Shown here: one piece after another, positions 26,261-36,202 of the stretch | Layout: each line of letters begins with the position of its first letter | Position numbering within the stretch: the first letter of the stretch is position 1 | Assembly (NCBI GenBank): GCA_944349595.1 | Contig: CALVNF010000001.1 | Location: 1 to 64,000 of the forward strand | Direction: 5' to 3' | DNA: 64,000 bases | Source of the DNA: an uncultured Bacilli bacterium | GTDB taxonomy: Bacteria > Bacillota_I > Bacilli_A > RFN20 > CAG-826 | Notes under the pieces: model-generated | What the model saw: the letters and a program-made list of their open reading frames with translations, nothing else | The model's database searches: none | Told to the model about the DNA's origin: nothing | Translations under genes and position numbers: made by a program

Positions 26261-29200
26261 TTTAATTTCATCAATATATTTTTTCAAATCTTCATCAATT
26301 ATTTCTTTAACAATTTTAACTCTTTGATCTGCATTATTTTCTTCTTTTAATTTAGCTTTTTTCTTAAGTGTATGATAAATTCCAAATAAGCCAAGTCCTC
26401 CAAAACCAATAGCTGATAAACCTAAACCCGGAACAAAATATTCGCTAACAAAATTTAATTCATAAGAACATTCACCAATTCCAGACATAAAGCCAACGAA
26501 ACCGCCAGTAGTTTTATAAACTTTTGGATGAGTTATATTTCCATTGCTATCAGTTAGTGTTAAATCCCAACCTTTATCATATGCTAAGTTTGTAACAATA
26601 AATCGATAATTTTGATAATCTGTTTTAAATCCATAAGTATTATATGTATGATAAACATCAGTTAATGGATATTCTTTTAATTCATTAATTAAACTTAAAT
26701 AATCTTCATGAGAATAAGCATATATTGTTGGAACAGTTGGAGATAAAGTAAAATTATCTCTCATTGGAACAATAATTAATTTTGAAACATAATTATCAAA
26801 ATAAAATGTTCGATAACGTTTTGAATAATTATCCATTTGATTAAAATTATCATAAGAAATTACATTATTATCTTTATCTAATATAAATGTTGAAAAGACA
26901 TTATAATCTCTAATTGGAGCATTCATAAATAATGCGCCAACATCAATATCATCAACTAATGCACCACCATCTCGATTTTCAATTACAATAATATTAGTAT
27001 TTGGTTTTAAAATTAAACTATTCGTATCATAACTTCCAGTTGTTGGAAGAGTATAAATTTGTTCACCTTTTGTTTGATATGCAAGTGGTTCTTCTGGATT
27101 AAAGTATGAATTTTTTAAATCATATGCTGTTACTTTTATACTGATTTGTTTTGTTGGAGTGGTGTAATATGATCTAGCTTGGCTAAAATAACCTTCATCC
27201 CATAAATCAGTATAATTTTGTTTTAATTCATTAATATCTTGAGTTTCTAAAATGGCGCCTTTTAAGAAATTATAATCGGCATCAAAATGACCTCTTCCAG
27301 AATTTGTAAAATAATAAAAGTCACCTAAAACACCCATTGGATTTGAGCCATCTTCATTACTTGATACTTGAGGGTCAATAAAATTAGTAAATGAAAATCC
27401 CATTTCAATAAAGTTTTCATTTTCATAAACGGTGTAATCACTGTCTTGATAGCTAACTTTGTAACCAAATGGAATATTTGGATCATAATGAATTACTTTT
27501 GAATTAGATTCATCATTTGTATCATAAATTACACGATAATTTGTTTCAACAGCGTTTGTTAAATAATATTTAACACCTAAAAATGTATCTAATAAAGGTC
27601 TTTTTTCAATAGCATTACCATTCCAGTTTCCATAAGATGTTACAATATTTGACCAATGTAAAAATTGATCAGTATTTGAGTTATATTCAGAATGGAAATA
27701 AGATAAACCATTATAATTTTCAGCCATATTTAAGTTTGTTCCAGAATCATAAATTCTATCAGATTGAACTCTGAAAAATGATTTATCTTCTTCATTTATT
27801 GTTTTAAATATTTCAGTTTCTCTTGCAACATTTTCTTTACCATTTAAAAAATAAATTGATTCATAATCAGTATATCCATGGAAGTAATTATAATATGCAC
27901 CCATTAAAACAACTTCTGCAGCAATAAATAAAATTCCTGTTTTAACAAATCTTTTATCTTTATAATATTTAATAAATAAGAAGAATAAAACTGACACATA
28001 AATTAAAGAAATAATAATAACTAACCATCTAGCTCCAATTGGTTCTATTCTTGTGGATTCATCTGGAAGTATCATTGCATAATATATACAAACTCCCATT
28101 AAAATAATTGTCACTAAATAAGAAATTACAAAATCATATATCTTATATTTCTTTCTTTTATTAAATGATATTGCACAATATAAAATGATAAATGCATAAG
28201 GAATTAATTCCCATCTACCATAAGCTTCACTAAATCCTAAGAATAAATAATAAAAGAATGGGGTAAATAATGCTAACATAAAGAAAGCAATTGCAATAAG
28301 ATGAGAGAATTTTCTTTCTCTAGTTGATTTAATAATAGAAGCAAAGAAGATTAAAATTAATGGCGTAAAAACAAATATTGAACTTGCTAATGTATCATAT
28401 CTATTTCCGTCAAAATTCATTACTGGAACATTTCTTCCATCGGTTGCTGGGAATAAAAATGCCATTAAAGGATAAATCCATCTAAATGAATAATAATCTC
28501 CAAAAACAAATCCCCAATCAAATATTTGATTTAATGTATTTGTAACATCCCCTGCTTGAATATAACCAATTAAATCTTTTAAATAATCATTTGTTGCTCT
28601 TTGATAAGTTAAAGCGTTTAAAATACTTGGAAGAGTAACAAATCCAGAACAGCAAATTCCAAGAGCAAATGCTAAAATTCCAAGCCCTGCAACAATAAAA
28701 TTATCATATGATTTTCTAGTTTTAATTGTTTGAAAATATCTAAATAAAGCATAAAAAACTCCACCAATTCCAACTGGAATTAAAAAATAGAAGTTAGATA
28801 TTCCAATTAAAAATAATCCAAGAATTAAAACATATGGTTTTTTAGTTTTTAATAATTTTTCAATACCTAATAAGACAATTGGAAGGAAGGTACAAATTCC
28901 ATTAAACCCAGCAAACCATTGATAAAATACCATCCAACCACCAAATCCATAACAAACAGAAAATACTCTAGCAGTTGTTTCTTTTACTCCAAAATATTTA
29001 AGTAATAATCTAAAAAATAGCGTTGCTAAAATCATTCTAATCATCATAGAAATTAGCATTGCATGAGGAATAAAACTTCTTGGGAATAATAAAACAATTA
29101 AAAAGAATGGATCAAATATATAATAAAATGAGTTATTAGCAATATTATCTCCGCCTATTGCAAGAGATGAATCCCAAAACGGAAATTCACCAGTTGTAAA

Positions 29201-29440
29201 AAAATGCCACCAATCATCCCAACCATTATAGAAAAATGGAATTGATTGAACTGTATAATCGCCTGTAATTGGTGCGGTAAATGAATTAGTTAAAATTGTA
29301 ATAATATAAAATGCAAACGCTAATACAATTAAAAATAAGACATAATAAAACATATTTTTTGGATTAGAAAAATATGGTTTCATTTTTTCTTTCTTATATT
29401 TATCAAATTTAACTTTAAAGTTATTAATTAATTCAGTCAT
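26255..29440 (-). CDS. YfhO family membrane glycosyltransferase-like protein
   Basis: A 1061-aa polytopic protein with 11-13 hydrophobic segments in residues 30-540, a large extracellular domain (about 545-1010) and a last transmembrane helix (about 1015-1035) followed by a charged tail. Family landmarks near the N-terminus include the acidic TNSFTAPITGDYTVQSIPFF loop and DWWHFFTTGEFPFWDSSLA, the GT-C type first loop of YfhO proteins. In Bacillus and Listeria the family is implicated in glycosylating teichoic acids with lipid-linked sugars; the substrate here is unknown. The ATG is 7 nt from a TATAAT without a ribosome site. It is transcribed alone, and no flippase or lipid-sugar synthase gene neighbours it. 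Confidence 0.85.
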   Translation of the reverse strand: MTELINNFKVKFDKYKKEKMKPYFSNPKNMFYYVLFLIVLAFAFYIITILTNSFTAPITGDYTVQSIPFFYNGWDDWWHFFTTGEFPFWDSSLAIGGDNIANNSFYYIFDPFFLIVLLFPRSFIPHAMLISMMIRMILATLFFRLLLKYFGVKETTARVFSVCYGFGGWMVFYQWFAGFNGICTFLPIVLLGIEKLLKTKKPYVLILGLFLIGISNFYFLIPVGIGGVFYALFRYFQTIKTRKSYDNFIVAGLGILAFALGICCSGFVTLPSILNALTYQRATNDYLKDLIGYIQAGDVTNTLNQIFDWGFVFGDYYSFRWIYPLMAFLFPATDGRNVPVMNFDGNRYDTLASSIFVFTPLILIFFASIIKSTRERKFSHLIAIAFFMLALFTPFFYYLFLGFSEAYGRWELIPYAFIILYCAISFNKRKKYKIYDFVISYLVTIILMGVCIYYAMILPDESTRIEPIGARWLVIIISLIYVSVLFFLFIKYYKDKRFVKTGILFIAAEVVLMGAYYNYFHGYTDYESIYFLNGKENVARETEIFKTINEEDKSFFRVQSDRIYDSGTNLNMAENYNGLSYFHSEYNSNTDQFLHWSNIVTSYGNWNGNAIEKRPLLDTFLGVKYYLTNAVETNYRVIYDTNDESNSKVIHYDPNIPFGYKVSYQDSDYTVYENENFIEMGFSFTNFIDPQVSSNEDGSNPMGVLGDFYYFTNSGRGHFDADYNFLKGAILETQDINELKQNYTDLWDEGYFSQARSYYTTPTKQISIKVTAYDLKNSYFNPEEPLAYQTKGEQIYTLPTTGSYDTNSLILKPNTNIIVIENRDGGALVDDIDVGALFMNAPIRDYNVFSTFILDKDNNVISYDNFNQMDNYSKRYRTFYFDNYVSKLIIVPMRDNFTLSPTVPTIYAYSHEDYLSLINELKEYPLTDVYHTYNTYGFKTDYQNYRFIVTNLAYDKGWDLTLTDSNGNITHPKVYKTTGGFVGFMSGIGECSYELNFVSEYFVPGLGLSAIGFGGLGLFGIYHTLKKKAKLKEENNADQRVKIVKEIIDEDLKKYIDEIKK

Positions 29441-29447
29441 TGGTATT

Positions 29448-29453
29448 ATTATA
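29448..29453 (-). promoter_or_regulatory. -10 box, yfhO-like gene (leaderless start)
   Basis: TATAAT on the minus strand ends 7 nt before the ATG at 29440, with no Shine-Dalgarno sequence in between. Confidence 0.6.
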
Positions 29454-29523
29454 CAATAAATGTATTTATTGTATATTAAAAATTATTTTTAATTGTCAAT
29501 TTTATAATGCTAATAAAAGTCAT

Positions 29524-29555
29524 AATTTTTTATGAAGAATTTTTCATCAAAAATT
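29524..29555 (-). terminator. AT-rich hairpin after the RluA-type gene
   Basis: An imperfect 12-13-bp AT-rich stem (AATTTTTGATGA arm on the minus strand) lies about 20 nt beyond the pseudouridine synthase stop. The following T tract is weak, so this is a possible terminator only. Confidence 0.35.
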
Positions 29556-29575
29556 AAACTGTATAAACAAAATGT

Positions 29576-30514
29576 TTATTTAAAAACAGAATTAAATATT
29601 TTTGGCATTGGAGCCTTAAACTTATATTCTTTTTTATTTATTGGATTAATTAAATCTAATTCATAAGAATGCAATGCAAGTCTATTTATTGGATCACTTG
29701 GATCTCCATATTTATCATCACCACATACAAAATGACCAATATTTCCAAGTTGCACTCTAATTTGATTTTTTCTACCACTATCAATATTTATATCAAGTAA
29801 GGAATATTTATCATTTTCTTTAATAACTTTGTAATGTGTTATACAAAATTGAGAATCTTTTTTATCTTTTGTAACATACATTAAATTTTCTTTATTCATT
29901 TTTAAATAATTTTTTAATGTGTCTTCTTTTTTATCTAAAACACCATCTACAATTGCATAATATCCTCTTTTTGATACTAAATCATTCCAATTTTCTTGCA
30001 ATTGGTTTTTTAAATTTTCATTTTTGGCAAAAATTAAAACGCCGCTTGTTTCTTTATCAATTCTATGAACTACATAAATTCGAGCAAATTTATTTTTTTC
30101 TCTAACATACTCTAAAGCATATTTATAAGCGGTTTTAACTTTTTCTTTATCACTTGATATTGATAATAAACCAGCTGGTTTATTTATAGCTAAAAAATCT
30201 TCATCTTCATAAATTATTTCAAGCTTATTATTTTTTTTATCTTTAAAAGAGCTTAACGGAAATTTAGATATTAAAACAACATCTCCAGGAATTAATTGAT
30301 AATTAAATTGAGTAACACACGCTCCGTTTACTCCAATACACTTTCTTTTTAAGATATTTTTAATATTATTTCTTGATAAAGATTTAACATTATTTATTAA
30401 AAACTCAAGCAATTCCTCATTATTTTTTACTTTATATTCTTTTATGCTTTCATTTTTAATCTTTTCAAATTTATTATAAGAGGCTTTTTCTCTTTTTTTA
30501 GCATTCTTGTTCAT
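29576..30514 (-). CDS. RluA-family pseudouridine synthase
   Basis: A 312-aa RNA pseudouridine synthase. An N-terminal S4-like RNA-binding region includes LSRNNIKNILKRKCIGVNG (about 51-69). The catalytic domain starts with IIYEDEDFLAINKPAGLLS (about 104-122). The active-site motif VHRIDKETSGVLIFAKN (about 149-165) contains the invariant Asp, and GRKNQIRVQLGNIGHFVCGD (about 247-266) closes the pocket. The exact uridine target (RluD-, RluC- or YtzG-like) cannot be read from the sequence. The start overlaps the pyrG stop by 17 bp, so both are likely one unit. Length is typical. Confidence 0.92.
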   Translation of the reverse strand: MNKNAKKREKASYNKFEKIKNESIKEYKVKNNEELLEFLINNVKSLSRNNIKNILKRKCIGVNGACVTQFNYQLIPGDVVLISKFPLSSFKDKKNNKLEIIYEDEDFLAINKPAGLLSISSDKEKVKTAYKYALEYVREKNKFARIYVVHRIDKETSGVLIFAKNENLKNQLQENWNDLVSKRGYYAIVDGVLDKKEDTLKNYLKMNKENLMYVTKDKKDSQFCITHYKVIKENDKYSLLDINIDSGRKNQIRVQLGNIGHFVCGDDKYGDPSDPINRLALHSYELDLINPINKKEYKFKAPMPKIFNSVFK

Positions 30515-32132
30515 ATTTTTTATTTAAACTAGCTTTTATTAATCCAACAAATAATGGATGAGGTCTTAAAGGTCTCGATTTAAATTCTGGATGGAATTGA
30601 CAACATACAAAATAATCATTATTTTTTAATTCAAATATTTCTAATAAATTTGTTTGTGGATTCACCCCAGATATTAAAAAATTAGGATCTTTTTTAAATA
30701 TATCTAAATATTTATTATTAAATTCAAAACGATGACGATGTCTTTCTTTAATAAGTTCTTGATTATTATATAATTGATAAACTTTACTATCTTTATTAAG
30801 TTTACATTCATAAGCTCCAAGTCTCATAGTACCTCCAAGATTAATACCTTTATATTGTTCTGGTAAATAATCAATTACTGGATTTTCACATCTTTCATCA
30901 ATTTCAGTAGAATTTGGATCTTTTATTTTTAATACATCTTTTGCATATTCAATAATTGCAAGTTGTAAGCCAAAACAAATTCCTAAAAGTGGAATATTAT
31001 TTTCTCTACAATATTTAATTGCAAGTTCTTTTCCTTCGGTTCCTCTTGAGCCAAATCCACCCGGAATTACAATTCCATTTACATCATTAATTACATCATT
31101 TATATTCGTATCGTTTAAATTACTAGAATTTATCCAATAAATGTCAACTTTAGAGTCTAATTTATAACCAGCATGTTTTAAAGATTCAATTATTGAAATA
31201 TAAGCATCATGAAGTTCAACATATTTTCCAACTATTCCTATTTTGACAGATTCTTTTAAATTTTTAATTCTTTTAATTAAATCTTTATAATCATCTAAAC
31301 AAATTTCTTTTGTATATTTTTCATCAGTAATATTTAATCTTTTTAAAATATATTTATCTAAACCTTGTTCATGAAGAGATGTAATTATTTCATAAATAAT
31401 TTTTTGATCTAATGATTCAAAAACAGCATCTTTTGAAATATTACAAAACATTGATATTTTTTCTTTATGAGATTCATTAACTTTTTTCTCGCTTCTTAAA
31501 ACAATAATATCAGGTTGTATTCCAAAAGATTGTAATTCTTTTACACTATGTTGAGTTGGTTTTGTTTTTAATTCTTCACTAGATCTTAAAAATGGGACTA
31601 ATGTATTATGAATAAAAACAACGTTTTGAAAACCTTTATCAATTCTAAATTGTCTAATTGCTTCAATAAATGGCTGGGATTCAATGTCACCAACCGTTCC
31701 ACCTATTTCTGTAATTATTACATCAGCATTAGAAGTTTTTTCAGCTAATAATATTCTTCTTTTAATTTCATTTGTAATATGAGGAATTACTTGAATAGTT
31801 GCACCTAAATAATTTCCTTTTCTTTCACAATCTAAAACATGTTTATAAATTTTTCCAGATGTAACAGAACTTTCTTTTGTTAAATTAACATCAATAAATC
31901 GTTCATAATGTCCTAAATCTAAATCCGTCTCGGCTCCATCTTCTGTTACAAATACTTCTCCGTGCTGATAAGGAGACATAGTACCTGGATCAATATTTAA
32001 ATAAGGATCAAATTTTTGCATAAATACATTTAATCCATGTTTTTTTAATAATAAACCCAAACTAGATGCGGTAATTCCTTTTCCAAGAGAAGACACAACA
32101 CCACCAGTTACAAATATATATTTTGTTTCCAT
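30498..32132 (-). CDS. pyrG: CTP synthase
   Basis: A 544-aa enzyme making CTP from UTP, ATP and glutamine. The amidoligase domain opens with YIFVTGGVVSSLGKGITASS (about 4-23) and includes SPYQHGEVFVTEDGAETDLD (about 53-72). The class I glutaminase domain has PGGFGSRG (about 353-360), the nucleophile Cys in LGICFGLQLAI (about 378-388) and the C-terminal CQFHPEFKSRP (about 511-521). Length is normal. Its ATG follows a TATAAT by 8 nt without a ribosome site. No pyrG-type attenuator hairpin is visible, so the CTP-sensing reiterative control of B. subtilis pyrG is unlikely here. Confidence 0.97.
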   Translation of the reverse strand: METKYIFVTGGVVSSLGKGITASSLGLLLKKHGLNVFMQKFDPYLNIDPGTMSPYQHGEVFVTEDGAETDLDLGHYERFIDVNLTKESSVTSGKIYKHVLDCERKGNYLGATIQVIPHITNEIKRRILLAEKTSNADVIITEIGGTVGDIESQPFIEAIRQFRIDKGFQNVVFIHNTLVPFLRSSEELKTKPTQHSVKELQSFGIQPDIIVLRSEKKVNESHKEKISMFCNISKDAVFESLDQKIIYEIITSLHEQGLDKYILKRLNITDEKYTKEICLDDYKDLIKRIKNLKESVKIGIVGKYVELHDAYISIIESLKHAGYKLDSKVDIYWINSSNLNDTNINDVINDVNGIVIPGGFGSRGTEGKELAIKYCRENNIPLLGICFGLQLAIIEYAKDVLKIKDPNSTEIDERCENPVIDYLPEQYKGINLGGTMRLGAYECKLNKDSKVYQLYNNQELIKERHRHRFEFNNKYLDIFKKDPNFLISGVNPQTNLLEIFELKNNDYFVCCQFHPEFKSRPLRPHPLFVGLIKASLNKKYEQEC

Positions 32133-32140
32133 ATTTAAAA

Positions 32141-32146
32141 ATTATA
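32141..32146 (-). promoter_or_regulatory. -10 box, pyrG (leaderless start)
   Basis: TATAAT on the minus strand ends 8 nt before the pyrG start codon. The stretch from box to ATG (TATAAT, T/A-only spacer, ATG) nearly repeats that of dnaX. Confidence 0.62.
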
Positions 32147-32181
32147 TTTATTTTTTCTCATTAATAAAAGTTAAAAATTAT

Positions 32182-33543
32182 TTATTTATATTTTGATAAC
32201 TTGATTGATTTAATTTCATAATAAAATAAACTTAAAATTATACTTAAAATTGAGCTAATCATTGTTGGATCTATTAGTTTTATTGCTATTTTTGAGTCTC
32301 TAAATAAAAATGTTATAAATTTCCATGGCATTGTAAAAGTTAGTGAATATGATACGCCTGTAAGCGGAATTATAAAGAAAAATACTATACTTTCAATTAA
32401 TATTACAAAATAAGCAATCAACAAAACAATAGGTATTATTAATTCAAATTTGCTTCTTATTTTTATTGTTTTAATTGAATACAAGAAAAAAGATAAAATA
32501 ATTAAGAAAATAACAAAAATTACTAAATTTAATAAAATTAAAATACGAGTATAATTCATTAATTGCTCAAAGGCAAATAAAATAAGGGATAAAATAAACG
32601 AAATTACACTAACTATTAATGGAAATATATAATTTAATTTTTTAGATTTTAATTTAAGTAAATATTTTTGATTTGTTCTATATAAAGCAATAGATAATGC
32701 TTGTTCTTCATTTTTTTCACATGATAATTCATTGTTGTAAATAATAAAACAATACTCAAAACGTTCATTAAATATTTTTTCGTTACTTAATAAATCCTTG
32801 AAATTGTTTTCTAAATATTTTCTAATTATTTTTTCTACTTCCTTATTATTATTTTTATTAAAACTTAATTTATTTATATCCTTTTTGCTATTCTTTCTTA
32901 TTTTAATGATCTTAATTAAATAAATAATTGCATAAATTATAGAGAATATAAATGTAGGATCAATTAATACACTTATTAAATATATATCATTAATAACATG
33001 ACCAAAAGGATCTCCCCAAATCTTATAACAAAGTATTACACCTGGAAAATAAAATTGAAAATCATGATGAAATTCGTATGTTGTTGGTCTATAAAAGAAT
33101 AGTAATTCTTCTATCAATATAGCAAAAAAAGATAAAAACAACACTGTAATTGCAATAAAATCAAATATCTTAAATTTTTTAATATTAATTAAACCAATTA
33201 TAAATAAAGCTAATAATGTAAAAAATGCTAATGGATATAATGTATATAACATTGCATCATTAACTAATCCATAAATTTGAATAATTATTGAATAAACTAA
33301 ACTAACTAAAACAACAAAAATTATATAATAACAATTTTCTTTAAACAATTTAAAATGAAATGTTAATTGATCATTAATAAAAGAAAATGTTTTAGCAATT
33401 GCAACTTCTTCATCATTTTCATTTTTTAAACAATAATTATAATAACCAATTGAATTATTTAATAATTTTTTAAATTTTTTAGATTTTTTTGATATAGAAA
33501 AATTGCTTAAAATATATTCTTCTATTAGTTGTTCTTCATCCAT
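32182..33543 (-). CDS. Internally duplicated membrane protein
   Basis: A 453-aa protein of unknown function built of two similar halves (about 1-225 and 226-453). Each starts with a charged helical segment carrying EEYILSNF or RKYLENNF and a YNYCLKNENDEE- or FIIYNNELSCEKNEEQ-like stretch, then four hydrophobic helices. Corresponding motifs are FAILIEELLFFYRP with FVILIESIVFFFIIP, and LIDPTFIFSIIYAIIYLIKI with LIDPTMISSILSIILSLFYY. This points to tandem duplication of a four-helix unit with a cytoplasmic head. It is a stand-alone unit whose ATG lies 6 nt after a TATAAT, again without a ribosome site. I recognise no named family. Confidence 0.75.
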   Translation of the reverse strand: MDEEQLIEEYILSNFSISKKSKKFKKLLNNSIGYYNYCLKNENDEEVAIAKTFSFINDQLTFHFKLFKENCYYIIFVVLVSLVYSIIIQIYGLVNDAMLYTLYPLAFFTLLALFIIGLINIKKFKIFDFIAITVLFLSFFAILIEELLFFYRPTTYEFHHDFQFYFPGVILCYKIWGDPFGHVINDIYLISVLIDPTFIFSIIYAIIYLIKIIKIRKNSKKDINKLSFNKNNNKEVEKIIRKYLENNFKDLLSNEKIFNERFEYCFIIYNNELSCEKNEEQALSIALYRTNQKYLLKLKSKKLNYIFPLIVSVISFILSLILFAFEQLMNYTRILILLNLVIFVIFLIILSFFLYSIKTIKIRSKFELIIPIVLLIAYFVILIESIVFFFIIPLTGVSYSLTFTMPWKFITFLFRDSKIAIKLIDPTMISSILSIILSLFYYEIKSIKLSKYK

Positions 33544-33549
33544 AATTAA

Positions 33550-33555
33550 ATTATA
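33550..33555 (-). promoter_or_regulatory. -10 box, gene 32182-33543 (leaderless start)
   Basis: TATAAT on the minus strand ends 6 nt before the start codon at 33543, which would place the first transcribed base on the ATG itself. Confidence 0.6.
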
Positions 33556-33572
33556 TCATAAATAATTAAATT

Positions 33573-33603
33573 AAAAAAACGCCCTTTTTTATGGACGTTT
33601 TTT
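33573..33603 (-). terminator. Terminator after the large lipoprotein
   Basis: The stem AAAAAACG-x-CC / GG-x-CGTTTTTT with a T run on the minus strand lies 17 nt beyond the lipoprotein stop. Confidence 0.75.
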
Positions 33604-33619
33604 AATGACTTATTAATTT

Positions 33620-35971
33620 TTATACTTTTCTAAAGGTTATTCCTTCTCCATAATTGCTACCAACAGTTATTGATACAATGCCTTTAATATAACTGCCAGA
33701 TTCTTCATCATATTCATAACCTTTTTCTAGTAATAATTCTTTATATCTTCCAAAATAATTATCAGTATCTTGTAAATTACCATCAAATTTTAATAATGTT
33801 ATTGAATATATATCTCCTTCACTACCATCTGGAAGAGTATTGGTAATCGTGCTTATTCCCATACCTAAATAGAAATCTTTATTATATAAATATGGAATTT
33901 CAGAAGCTACTTCTTCTCCATACATTTTAACTAATAATTCATATACAGAAGGTATAGCAGTAAAGTTAGTTGGTTCACTCCACTCAGATGACATACTTTC
34001 TAATTCGTTTAATATATTAACTAATTCACTGCCACCTAAATCTTCTACTGAATTTGCATATGTTATTTTAAATTCAGCTTCTCCAATAATTCCAAATGCT
34101 GCAAGACTTCCAGTGTATTTAATTCCACTAATTGTTCCATCATTTAATTTATAAGTAAATGTATTTTCAACAATATCTAATCCAGTATCTGGTCCAAGAA
34201 TTATGTGATCTGCTACTCCTTTTACATAATTTCTAATTTTTAATTCTGTTTTATCTTCATTTAATTCAAATAATTCTGGAGCAGCATCTATTTTTAATAA
34301 ATCAGAAATACTTCCTTGAGTTAATGGAGCGACTGGAATTGGTGTATTATTTACATACATGAAATCACTATAACCATTATTTTTATTAACATATCCATTA
34401 ATATTTCTATCACCAAAAGCATCAATTGAATCATTAATAATTGCGTCTTCTGTGACATAATACTTAACATAGCTGTCTTCTGTATTAGTAAGTGCTTCAA
34501 TGACATAATTTCTAGCACTTTCAAAATTATCTAAAATAGTCTTTATTTCTTGAGTTTCTGCAGTTGTTTCATAAGGCTTAATTTCAGGTTTTGCTTTTGC
34601 ATGGTCATTTAATTCTATAACTATTTCTGTATAACTTTCTATTGTTCCACCTTCCATATCAGCATATTCACTAACAGTTGAAGTTAGAGTTAATTTACTA
34701 GCTTTATTATTAACAGTTTCTAAAGTTAGTGAATCTAAGGTCATATTAAAAGTTAATCCCGATAATGCACTTGCAATTGTAAGAGCATCAGCACCCCAGT
34801 ATTTATATGTGTTTTCAGAAGTTGATCTAAATCCCATTGTATCTAAATCTTGGCTTGCTACTAAAAGAGCAAGTGGAATATCCATTCCTAATCCTAAAGA
34901 TTGACCAACACTTTCTTCTACTAATTTATTTTCATAATCAATGTATTGAGTAATTGCAATTCCATTTTCATCTGCAACATATAATTCATCTGTCGGCATT
35001 CCATTTAAATTATCACTATATAATCGATAATAAGAACTTGAAACATCAAAATTAATTGTTTGACTTAATACCGCATTATCATTTTCAAACTGAGTAATTG
35101 TTGTTTTTGTATTATATTCTCCATCTGAATAAATTGAAAATGCTAAATTATTTAATTCTTCTCCAGGAATTTCAAATTCATTAGAAAACTTAGCTAATTC
35201 TTCATTTTTTTCAGGATTTTGATATTTAATAACACCTTCTCCAACATCCATTTTAACTAAATTAATAAAATCATCATCATAAGTTAAAAACCCAAAAACT
35301 AATTCACCTTGATTTACTTGTTTAAAATATAATCCAGCTGAAGAATTTGTAATGATATTATCATAATTATTAGCAATTCCTAAAAATTCTAAAAATACAT
35401 TTAATGTGGTGAAATTACTTATAATTATTTCGCCATTTCCGGCATCACTAACTTCATCAAAGCTATTGATTTCATTAATCAAATTATCGTTAAATACTTT
35501 TAATGGATTAACATCTTTTATACTTAAAACTGTTGTTTGATTATAGTTTTCATCGTATGCAGTTGCGATATTTCCAACTTTTACTTCATTATTTTTAAAA
35601 GTGAAATGATAGCCTAACTTTTTATAAATTGAAGAAGAATTATAATTATTAATCATAATAATTCCTTCTTCTTTTGTTTTATTTAAATAATAACTTGAGT
35701 CAAAAATTACATCAGAAGAAATATCATCATTAGAAAAACTAACTTGAAATGATTCGCTTTTTCCAACTTCTTTTAAAATTGAAAATAATTCATCGATTGT
35801 AAGAGATTCATCTACATGACTTGTTGTGGTTGTTGTAGTTGTTGCGGTTGTTGTTGTTGTTAATGTTGAATTACTAGTGTTAGAACTACTACTAGATAAA
35901 TCGTTAACATTATCACAGCTAGTTATTAATAAACTAGCCAATAGTAAGATTGAAGCATTTAATTTTTTCAT
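33620..35971 (-). CDS. Large surface lipoprotein, unknown function
   Basis: A 783-aa predicted lipoprotein. The N-terminus MKKLNASILLLASLLITSC is a type II signal peptide with lipobox LITSC (Cys 19). A Ser-rich stretch and a run of Thr (about 38-51) form a flexible linker, and DESLTIDELFSILKEVGK starts the folded part. The rest is acidic, beta-rich and without recognised domains; several segments (SDVIFDSSYYLNKTKEEG, NGEIIISNF) suggest repeated beta-sheet modules that could bind polymer or ligand. A perfect AGGAGGTGA site precedes the ATG, so strong expression is likely. It is transcribed alone. The surface location is secure, the function unknown. Confidence 0.8.
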   Translation of the reverse strand: MKKLNASILLLASLLITSCDNVNDLSSSSSNTSNSTLTTTTTATTTTTTTSHVDESLTIDELFSILKEVGKSESFQVSFSNDDISSDVIFDSSYYLNKTKEEGIIMINNYNSSSIYKKLGYHFTFKNNEVKVGNIATAYDENYNQTTVLSIKDVNPLKVFNDNLINEINSFDEVSDAGNGEIIISNFTTLNVFLEFLGIANNYDNIITNSSAGLYFKQVNQGELVFGFLTYDDDFINLVKMDVGEGVIKYQNPEKNEELAKFSNEFEIPGEELNNLAFSIYSDGEYNTKTTITQFENDNAVLSQTINFDVSSSYYRLYSDNLNGMPTDELYVADENGIAITQYIDYENKLVEESVGQSLGLGMDIPLALLVASQDLDTMGFRSTSENTYKYWGADALTIASALSGLTFNMTLDSLTLETVNNKASKLTLTSTVSEYADMEGGTIESYTEIVIELNDHAKAKPEIKPYETTAETQEIKTILDNFESARNYVIEALTNTEDSYVKYYVTEDAIINDSIDAFGDRNINGYVNKNNGYSDFMYVNNTPIPVAPLTQGSISDLLKIDAAPELFELNEDKTELKIRNYVKGVADHIILGPDTGLDIVENTFTYKLNDGTISGIKYTGSLAAFGIIGEAEFKITYANSVEDLGGSELVNILNELESMSSEWSEPTNFTAIPSVYELLVKMYGEEVASEIPYLYNKDFYLGMGISTITNTLPDGSEGDIYSITLLKFDGNLQDTDNYFGRYKELLLEKGYEYDEESGSYIKGIVSITVGSNYGEGITFRKV

Positions 35972-36148
35972 TTAATCACCTCCTAAAAATTAATAATTTT
36001 AATAATTACACAAATTATAAAGTTTGTAAATATTCTTGTATTAACTTATAGTTAATGAAAAACAATCTTATATAATTAATAATATAATAAAAAGTCTGCA
36101 AAACCTAAATATTTTAATGAAATACAATTAAATTAAGTTGTTCAATGA

Positions 36149-36154
36149 TATAAT
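36149..36154 (+). promoter_or_regulatory. Possible -10 box upstream of the U32 gene
   Basis: TATAAT lies 48 nt before the U32 ATG in an AT-rich gap (35972-36202) between divergent genes. No convincing -35 is seen, and the rest of the gap shows nothing further. Confidence 0.4.
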
Positions 36155-36202
36155 AAGTATGTATTTATTTTAAAAATAACTATTTTAAAGTATCATATTA
36201 AT

